Position numbers and translations under genes: made by a program. The notes beneath the pieces were generated by a model, which saw only the letters and a program-made list of their open reading frames with translations, did no database searches and had not been told where the DNA came from. Below, one piece after another: positions 57,278 to 64,000 of a stretch of 64,000 bases of DNA. Source of the DNA: Siphonodentalium dalli (lineage: Eukaryota; Mollusca; Scaphopoda; Gadilida; Siphonodentaliidae); assembly GCA_032622095.1 (NCBI GenBank), contig CP136063.1, positions 75,183,980 through 75,247,979 of the forward strand, in the 5' to 3' direction. The stretch's first letter is position 1; each line of letters opens with the position of its first letter.

Positions 57278-58475
57278 TTAAAGACATGTTATGGATTTGT
57301 TCGGGTGCCTGAAAATGATAAGTTAGAATTCAGACGCTATGCCCATTGAGGGAATATAGAATTCTACTAACATAGCCAAAAATCTCAAGAAATCGACCAT
57401 AAAACTCCATAGAAAAAACCGTCTGAACTACGCGCAATTGTAAATATTTACATCTCGATTCGGGACCCAACAATCGGCGATAAACTAATGCAAATGATTT
57501 CGCCATCGATGCTCATTACATTTAATAAACATATCAGACTGACGGTGTGTGTTGTAAATTTGGATTAATATTCATAAAAATAACTACTTTGAGCAAGATT
57601 ATTCTCAATTTCTATTTGATTAGGGTGGATACACACATGCATGTAATCTCTGTATGTAAAATACATGGCCACACCGATAATTGACAACATTAATCACCTG
57701 AGCGCGAGCGGTTCATTTTTAACAGGCCAGACAAGTGAGTAGTCATAAGCGAAGTCAAACTCTCTGCTATCAGGACATTTAAGGCCAGTCCAAAAACATG
57801 TCTTCTCTTACGGATGTGGAAATTAGTTAAGTCTGTGTGATATCTGGCATTTTATTAATGCACATCACCAGAAGCGACACATCTGGTGTACACAGGCTTG
57901 ATATAGAACATTTTCGACCATGATGCTTGCTTAGCGTATGGTTTCGAAAGCTTCAAATCACTAAGGGACTTAGTTGAATGTATCGGTCGGAATAATCTGG
58001 TCAAGAAGGTACAATATATGTTTTACTTAAATAGCTCAGAGTTAGTCTGGTAACTTTCGGGATCATATATAGCCCCTAGTCGGGGGTCATATATAGCCCC
58101 TGCGTCAGGAAATCCTGATAATATTGCCCCCATGTTGGGGATCATAGCCCCTGGGTTGGGGAAATCCTGGGGCCATCATCGGTATACATATCAAGAGAGG
58201 ACTGACAATGGTTTAAACAGAAAGTCCAACATTTGGGTTATCGCGCGAACAATTATTCTAAGCGGCCTGACGACTTCGTTCAGTCAACGGTCCTCTGCAC
58301 GCTCAGAGCTATGCTCACTATGGTCAAACATAGCCGCAATGATTGGGTTGTCAACGGACATATATTACATGGTCTGTATGATCCATGTAAAACTCCAAAT
58401 ACACGATAGTTACAGAGATTACATGCATGTGTGTATCCACCCTTGCCCATACCGAAGTGTTTCACATCACTTTAA
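57278..58475 (+). mobile_element. TTAA element F, copy 4, interrupted by a Harbinger-like element
   Basis: Left TTAA 57278-57281 and AAGACATGTTATGGA. The homology stops at TCTATTTGAT (57620) and resumes at GAAGTGTTTCACATCACTTTAA (58454-58475). The gap is the 820-bp insertion at 57623-58442. Confidence 0.78.
57623..58442. mobile_element. PIF/Harbinger-like non-autonomous element
   Basis: Terminal inverted repeats of about 31 bp beginning GGGTGGATACACACATGCAT, with an inexact TTA / TTG flank (57620-57622, 58443-58445) compatible with a TWA target. Nested in a TTAA element whose other copies show the uninterrupted state. The interior has a short degenerate tandem of GGGATCATATATAGCCCC (58059-58170). 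A 116-codon frame overlaps the right end but shows no transposase feature. Confidence 0.75.
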
Positions 58476-59620
58476 CAAATAAATGTTGTTGTCCCTCTAA
58501 AACATGGAAACGATATGAAATAAACATGTAAATATACCTAAATAAATAAATTACATACATGTATATCACACAACATAGCTTATTTCGTGCACCAATTCTT
58601 GGTCCAGCTCTGTTATTTTATGCACTAGAATCTGTCATTTACGTTGGGGCCCATCAATTAAGAATAGGAACTTGACGGAGCGGTATCATTACGTGAAGCC
58701 ATCAACGGATCATTTCCGTTCCCAATTTAGTGTTTTACCGCGGGTCAATATCGCCTCCTTTCTTGTGTGTTACTTCATGGCGCGGTTATCAGAGAGCGAG
58801 GGACACATATTTTTGGTAATATCTAGCCAGCTGGTGCATGGTTCTCTGAACAAATTATGTTAGACAACGTACTGTGGACTGAAGTACTCTTCTTTAAAGG
58901 ATTACACTGATGTATTATTTTTTGCCCGCCAATCCACTAAGCACGTTGCCAAAAAGATTGTTGTGGTCGGCCGCCCGTAACTGAAGTTATGGCGATTCAT
59001 GCGATTGAATATTATTGAATGTGGATTATGCAGTCTGAATCGTTAATATTTCTTCATGTGACGTCATATGAGGGACTACAAGCGGGACTACACAGTTTCA
59101 AACATGAAAGCTTGCCGCAATTGGCTTTAATTTATTTACTGATTGTTATACAGAAACGGCTTGCCCCTCGGAACTGAAAATGTGTACAAATGGGTAATTT
59201 GACCCGGAGGATCTTATTATATAGGTCCTGTTGACATCAGATGTCTTAAAGGGGCACTAATAATGAACTACATACCCAACATAGCTTCTTTTGACCAGGT
59301 ACATCTGCAACATCGATATAACATAATTTATCATCGTTTACTTCTTTGTTCTGCAGTACGGCGAAAAACTGTTGAAAACTAATTATTACATATAAACCAG
59401 ACCTATAAATTAAAAAAATAGCATTTTGTTATTGAAAAATTAACAAGTATATGTTGTTGTTCGCCTAAAACATGGAAACGGTATGAAATAAATACATACA
59501 TAAATTCAATATTGAACAATATATAGTGTCTTTCGTGCAACAATTCTTGTTCCAATTTTGTTACTTTATGCACTGTAGAATCTGTCATTTACATCGGGGC
59601 CCATACCGCGTGTTACTTGT
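58476..59620. repeat. degenerate V-U repeat series, copies 4-5
   Basis: V4 58476-58640 and U4 58641-58870 are followed by a unique stretch, then V5 59285-59595 (AAACATGGAAACGGTATGAA, CTTTCGTGCAACAATTCTTG, TTATGCACT-TAGAATCTGTCATTTAC). The U5 remnant jumps from GGGGCCCAT to CCGCGTGTTACTT, an internal deletion relative to U4. Confidence 0.65.
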
Positions 59621-59919
59621 TTTGGCAACATTGGGGACGTGCCAGGGGGTCCCGATGGGGGTGTCAAACTTGGAAATCCCCCCCCCCGAAGGAACCATAC
59701 CATTTTGGCACCCCTGCCCGGGTAGTAGGAACGTTTGACTTTGGTATAAATAAACAATAATTTCACCACACTAAATACTGGTTGGAAAATCAGAGCATTT
59801 GTTTTAAATGTCCAGCTAATGACCGTTTCAACTGTTGACATTTTTGCCAACGTTGGGGTAGGGGTTAAGTCACTCCACAACACTCTGTTAATTATGGTAA
59901 TGTTTGTCCCTATCAGGGG
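59621..59919. other. unassigned; C-rich run and repeat A wording
   Basis: C10 at about 59679-59688. The stretch 59765-59870 contains GGTTGGAAAATCAGAGC and CAACTGTTGACATTTTTGCC, related to repeat A. The 166-codon minus-strand frame across it looks like an artefact of low complexity. Confidence 0.4.
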
Positions 59920-60470
59920 GGGGGGGTTGGAAAAAAAATTCAGGCACGTATGCTGATTTTTACCTATCGACCCTTGTTGGAACCCACCCACCCCGCGTCC
60001 AAATTGTTTTCCGTTTTCGGCAGTTTTTTCCGACCATTTTTGACACCCACCCACTCCTTTTAACACTAAAACAAAAAACAGAGATTTGCGGGGGAAAATA
60101 CACTGTAAACAGCTGTATATGAATTTCTGTGCATACTATTTGTCATGGATGTTAACATTGACATGCAAATAGGAACGAGTCATTTTGGGGCCATTCGGCC
60201 AAAAAAACATGGCTGCCAGCGGCCATCTTCGATTTCAAAATTTGCAACAAAATACAATACGATAACTGCCTGCAGTCAGTTTAGCAGTTAGAATTACATT
60301 ATTTCTCTTATTCTAAGATGTTTTATGCCAAACTCATTGCAAAAACAGTCAAAAAACTTGCAGGAAATTTTTTTTTGAGTTGCAGAATAAATAATTTGTT
60401 GGTCCCATCGACCACCCACCCACCCCGACATACGTGGCAGCAAAAATCCCCTCTGTCCCTATCTATATAC
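59920..60470 (+). repeat. poly-G/C-ended dispersed repeat E, copy 2
   Basis: Starts with a G10 run (59918-59927) and aligns inverted with 6290-6840; the two share at least nine landmarks in the same relative order. The right end is CCACCCACCCACCCCGACAT. Confidence 0.65.
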
Positions 60471-60831
60471 GGCAGAAATTAACGATAAAGTGTGGAAAAG
60501 CAATTGACGTTATTACATCTGTATGATAAAACGTCGGCTACCATTAAGGACCACAGTGGAAATAAGTGAGCTTTGGCTTGCTTTCCTGCATGTGCGCTCC
60601 TTGATGGCAATCGATGGCATGACTTGTCAGACCGAACATATTCATGTGTATATTTCTCCCCTACTTCTCGATCTATCTCTCTACCTCCAACTCTACCTTT
60701 CGTTGTCTTACTTATCTCCTGTTATCTTACTGGGCTATCTTAAGCAACATGACAGTCCTGTTGAGGGAGGAGAGTGGGATAGCACGGGTTGATTATGAGT
60801 ATTTATTTAGTAGTTATTATACTAAGCTGGG
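60471..60831. other. unassigned spacer
   Basis: No feature supported. Confidence 0.35.
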
Positions 60832-61231
60832 TTAACCCTTTACCCAACAGAATGGCCCTGTGCCAATGCATTCTCTTATATATGCGAGTCGACCATAGTT
60901 CGCCTCGCATATATAAGAGAATGCATTGGCTTAACACATTAAAAATTATTAAATTGTTAAAGAATGTAAGAAAAAATGGTAAAAAGTGTTAAAAAAGATT
61001 TTTTTTTAGGCCAATGCATTCTCTTATATATGCGAGGCGACCTATGGTCGACTCGCATATATAAGAGAATGCATTGGCACAGGGCATAACTGTAACTATC
61101 ACAATGTGGTCAAGGAGCCGGTTCCAATGATATCCATATTTGTATGGTTCTATTGAGACAGACCGAAGATATTTTAGGCTGTTGAAGCTTTATTTGGCCG
61201 GTTTTGGCCGGTTTGTTGGGTAAAGGGTTAA
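60832..61231 (-). mobile_element. TTAA-flanked (piggyBac-like) MITE with double-hairpin core, copy 5
   Basis: TTAA at 60832-60835 and 61228-61231; 392 bp between them. Orientation as copies 2 and 4. Hairpins begin at 60861 and 61011; the first has a C-to-T-like loop change (ATAGTTCGCC). Confidence 0.88.
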
Positions 61232-61894
61232 TTCGCCGTCTTGTCCCTATTGAGAACTACCAAGCTGCATTCCTGCTATATTTATATATCTATATGAATC
61301 TCACACTCTGTACTGCTTTTTTTGTAATTGTGCTTTTGCTCAACCGTCTACTTGTTATGCATCTATTAATGATAAAAACATATCTATCTATATATCTATC
61401 TGTATCGTATTCGAATGCCGTATATGAACGTTCAATACAACGACAGTGTCGTTGCGACAGAAAAGGTATTGGCAGCTAAGTAAACGTATGACATGGATCC
61501 ATATATAGAATCAATCCGGTGTAGTATTCCTATACAACACCGTCAAACATGGACATTCTTTTATTATCTCATAAACTCTATTTTACTTGAATAATTCATT
61601 ATTGTGACGCACGATTCCGTGACTATAATATTACATTATCTGATCTTTGGAATTTAGTTCCGTCAATTTTCCCCAAAATCTTTTATTCTTAGATATATTT
61701 GAGTCGTATACTTTTTGTTTTACGAAATGTATAGCTACCTTGAATGTGTGGCCTCTCGTTAAAACACATATATGACGGATTCGTCATCTCCAGAAATAAA
61801 ACGGATTCGTCTTCTCAAGTCTAACCTGCCTAAACCGGGTTCAGTTGTACCGTCGAATAATATGGTTTAGTTGCCGGGTTAAGGTTACTAACGA
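61232..61894. other. intergenic, nothing recognised
   Basis: No feature supported. A short TATC-rich stretch lies at 61380-61402. Confidence 0.4.
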
Positions 61895-62145
61895 CATGAG
61901 AAGTAAACTTTTGTAGTTCCACATGTTTCGGTGCTGCTGACATTTGCCTTCAAATACCTGTATAATTGATTATTGTGAGATAATTGCATACTATTCACAG
62001 GCAAATAACGATAGCATTGCTGCAGGTGGAACTATACATACAGTTTACTTCCCACGTAGTAACTGTAATACAGATGCATGTTATAGGCATGTTTCCGTTC
62101 ATATTCTGGCACCATATACGAAATGCCTGAAAAACTTACCGTGCT
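61895..62145. mobile_element. PIF/Harbinger-like MITE fragment
   Basis: Aligns with the middle of 10796-11212: GACATGAGAAGTAA, ATTTGCCTTCAAATACCTGT, GTGAGATAATTGCA, GTGGAACTA and CATGTTTCCGT. Both termini are missing or diverged. Confidence 0.65.
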
Positions 62146-62473
62146 AGTGTCTGACTGTGGATACTCTGTTGCTGTCTGCGATTATGCACTGGGTTTGGGA
62201 ATCTTACCTTGCTTCTGAACCAACATCACTTGGTGGTGCGAGCCTGTGTTGTTTTCGCAGACAATTGGGCCCTTATATGTATCCATTCTCGTTGCGTGTA
62301 CTAAAAATCATTTGTTCGATATGCTTGAGCTAGTGTATGGTTCAGACGAGATTTTGTGACAGGTAATTCGATATTGTGCGTTATTTTAGTGAATCAACCT
62401 GATCAGTGACTGCCCCTGTGCTATGCTAGCAGGAAGAATGTCACAATCAATTAAATGTGGAATACTATATTAG
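62146..62473. other. intergenic, nothing recognised
   Basis: No feature supported. Confidence 0.35.
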
Positions 62474-62806
62474 GGCCACTTCCTAATATAATGGCGCGTC
62501 TGAAGCGCGCCGAAAGCGACAAAATGTGCGCCATTAGTCGCGCGCTGAACTCGACAGAAGCGACAAAATGTGCTCTATAAAGCTGCAGATATTGGTACTT
62601 GTGTCACTTTCGGTGGGCGACAAATGAGAAATGTCGCATTAGTTTTGACGCGCGCAGAACGCGCCAAAATGCGCGACAAAATGTCGCATGTTTTGCGAAA
62701 GCGACAAACCATGCGACGTTGTCGCTTTCGGCGCGCGACTAATGGTACACATTGTGTCGCTTCTGACGCTATCGGTGGGCACAAGAAGCTCCATTAGGAA
62801 GTGGCC
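62474..62806. mobile_element. CpG-rich inverted-repeat element with reiterated GCGACAAAATG
   Basis: Ends GGCCACTTCCTAAT (62474-62487) and ATTAGGAAGTGGCC (62793-62806) are perfectly inverted. The 333-bp interior is far richer in CpG than its surroundings. It repeats GCGACAAAATG[TC] and TCGC in both orientations, so many partial inverted pairs are possible. Opposing short open frames are by-products. No target duplication could be fixed. Confidence 0.65.
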
Positions 62807-62902
62807 ATAACAGTATTCCGTATAGTGAATATTGCTAATTGTCAAATGTTCAAAGATCTCCGTTATTTCGTTAATTATTTGATTTACTTGCTGATGTTTA
62901 GA

Positions 62903-63336
62903 TTAAAGCCACATGGCGGTTTGCACTCCAAAATACACAATATATTATTCGCTTTTTTCTCTGTATCGAAATAGGTCCATAAATATCTCAACTATACCTT
63001 TCTATGAGCATTATATAACCCAAAAAGACGCATTGAAGTAATGAAAAATACACATGTGAATACGGTGTTTGGGTCCCAAACATAAAACAGCCATTTGCGC
63101 GACATGGAACAGAAAAGAGCGTTCCGTGGTAGCCAATTCCTGATATGGTAGCAATAAAGAGCATTTTTCTGACTCTGGCGAAAAGTTTAAAACGGCTGAA
63201 AAATGGCTGTTACTTTGGCAAGTGCATTTGAAGCCGGTATACGTCAATAGTTCGTTTATTTGTCGACCTATCGTATCCGTCGCTCCAAGTTACGTAGAAA
63301 AGAAATCGGTGGTTCGAATGAGCCATGTCCGTTTAA
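62903..63336 (+). mobile_element. TTAA-flanked element B, copy 4
   Basis: TTAA at 62903-62906 and 63333-63336. Same orientation as 26337-26789 and closest to it (shared GGCTGAAAAATGGCTGT, GTCGACCTATCGTATCCGTC/TTATCGACCTATCGTATCCG and AGCCATGTCCGTTTAA). Confidence 0.75.
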
Positions 63337-63645
63337 GTTTATGAGTTCAATAAAAAACCATTGAAAATAAATGTACTATATCTCGATATGCGCGTGAGAT
63401 AATTTCTCTTCAAAACTATCGACTTTTTACTGCATAAACTTGGTCGAATCAGCCTATATCGGGTGTACGTCACTAGAACTCTATTAAAATTAGGCTCTGT
63501 TTTGAAGGGATTACCTCCATTTCATTGGAGAATGGCGCAGACTACGCGCGAGTTCATTGGTTTATGGCATAACAGTTCACTTTACAGATCTGAGGTCAAT
63601 GACGCGTTGACAATTTTCCCACGCAATGTCAATCTCAACTGTTGG
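63337..63645. other. unassigned spacer
   Basis: No feature supported. Confidence 0.35.
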
Positions 63646-63945
63646 AAAACTGAATACAGGCGATATGTCCATAATTAAACTGAATACAGGCGATATGTCC
63701 ATAATTGAACTGAATACAGGCGATATGTCCATAATTAAACTGAATACAGGCGATATGTCCATAATTGAACTGAATACAGGCGATATGTCCATAATTAAAC
63801 TGAATACAGGCGATGTCCATAATTAAACTGAATACAGGCGATATGTCCATAATTAAACTGAATACAGGCGATATGTCCATAATTGAACTGAATACAGGCG
63901 ATATGTCCATAATTAAACTGAATACAGGCGATATGTCCATAATTC
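63646..63945. repeat. 30-bp minisatellite, 10 copies, with alternating variants
   Basis: Unit AACTGAATACAGGCGATATG followed by TCCATAATT[A/G]. The last base largely alternates A and G, giving a 60-bp dimer; one unit (about 63812) has lost 2 bp. The array is open in several frames because 30 is divisible by three. Confidence 0.93.
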
Positions 63946-64000
63946 ATTTTACTCATCGCAATATATAGGAGACATCATCTTCGAGTTTTTATCAGTCAAC

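Noticed and set aside
58132-58482. 116-codon open frame as a Harbinger transposase or Myb-like protein
   Set aside because: It starts in a short tandem repeat and runs through the right terminal repeat of the element; no catalytic or DNA-binding motif is visible.
59566-60066. 166-codon minus-strand open frame
   Set aside because: It spans C/G-rich runs and two dispersed repeats. The homologous repeat at 6290-6840 does not preserve the frame, and no domain is visible.

Overview
The window looks like AT-rich, gene-poor nuclear DNA from an animal, most likely a marine invertebrate. This rests on eukaryote-style transposon ends (TTAA, TA, TWA and 8-bp target duplications, and a Helitron 3' hairpin plus CTAG), a decayed LINE C-terminus, many micro- and minisatellites, and the absence of any dense coding. 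The species cannot be fixed from this sequence. No intact protein-coding gene, tRNA or rRNA could be supported. The longest open frames lie in low-complexity tracts, minisatellites or transposon bodies. Short exons of a spliced gene could be missed.

Almost everything recognisable is repetitive. Layout: 1-4.8 kb holds an AT-rich minisatellite with hairpin relics, then a TTAA element beside a hairpin MITE. 5-7.9 kb holds fold-back and poly-G/C-ended repeats, a CT-rich tract and a 27-bp minisatellite. 8.6-14.5 kb holds PIF/Harbinger-like MITEs, a TTAA (piggyBac-like) MITE, a 2.3-kb block and a second hairpin MITE. 15.5-25.9 kb holds minisatellites, a LINE relic, a TTAA MITE and nested palindromes. 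26.3-34.5 kb is a dense mosaic of TTAA elements, including a Helitron caught inside one of them and a MITE caught inside a hairpin. 37.1-38.9 kb is a 580-bp unit present three times. 41.4-45 kb holds another hairpin MITE and the inverted partner of the 2.3-kb block. 45.8-53.6 kb holds a long-TIR element, a 40-bp minisatellite joined to a mariner-like MITE, a 2.6-kb hAT-like element inside a tandem array, and a near-perfect 217-bp palindrome. 54.3-59.6 kb is a degenerate repeat series with nested insertions. 60-64 kb repeats several earlier families and ends in a 30-bp minisatellite.

The most unusual signal is a double-hairpin core. It consists of two mutually inverted 67-bp palindromes around an AT-rich spacer. 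It occurs eight times in 64 kb, in two families with unrelated outer ends: five TTAA-flanked copies and three TA-type copies. A ninth decayed copy has its spacer expanded into a minisatellite. Three insertions (Helitron, TTAA MITE, hAT-like element) have their ends confirmed by empty-site or symmetry evidence within the window itself. Elements are mainly non-autonomous: no transposase, helicase or intact reverse transcriptase was seen, so any mobility would need enzymes encoded elsewhere.
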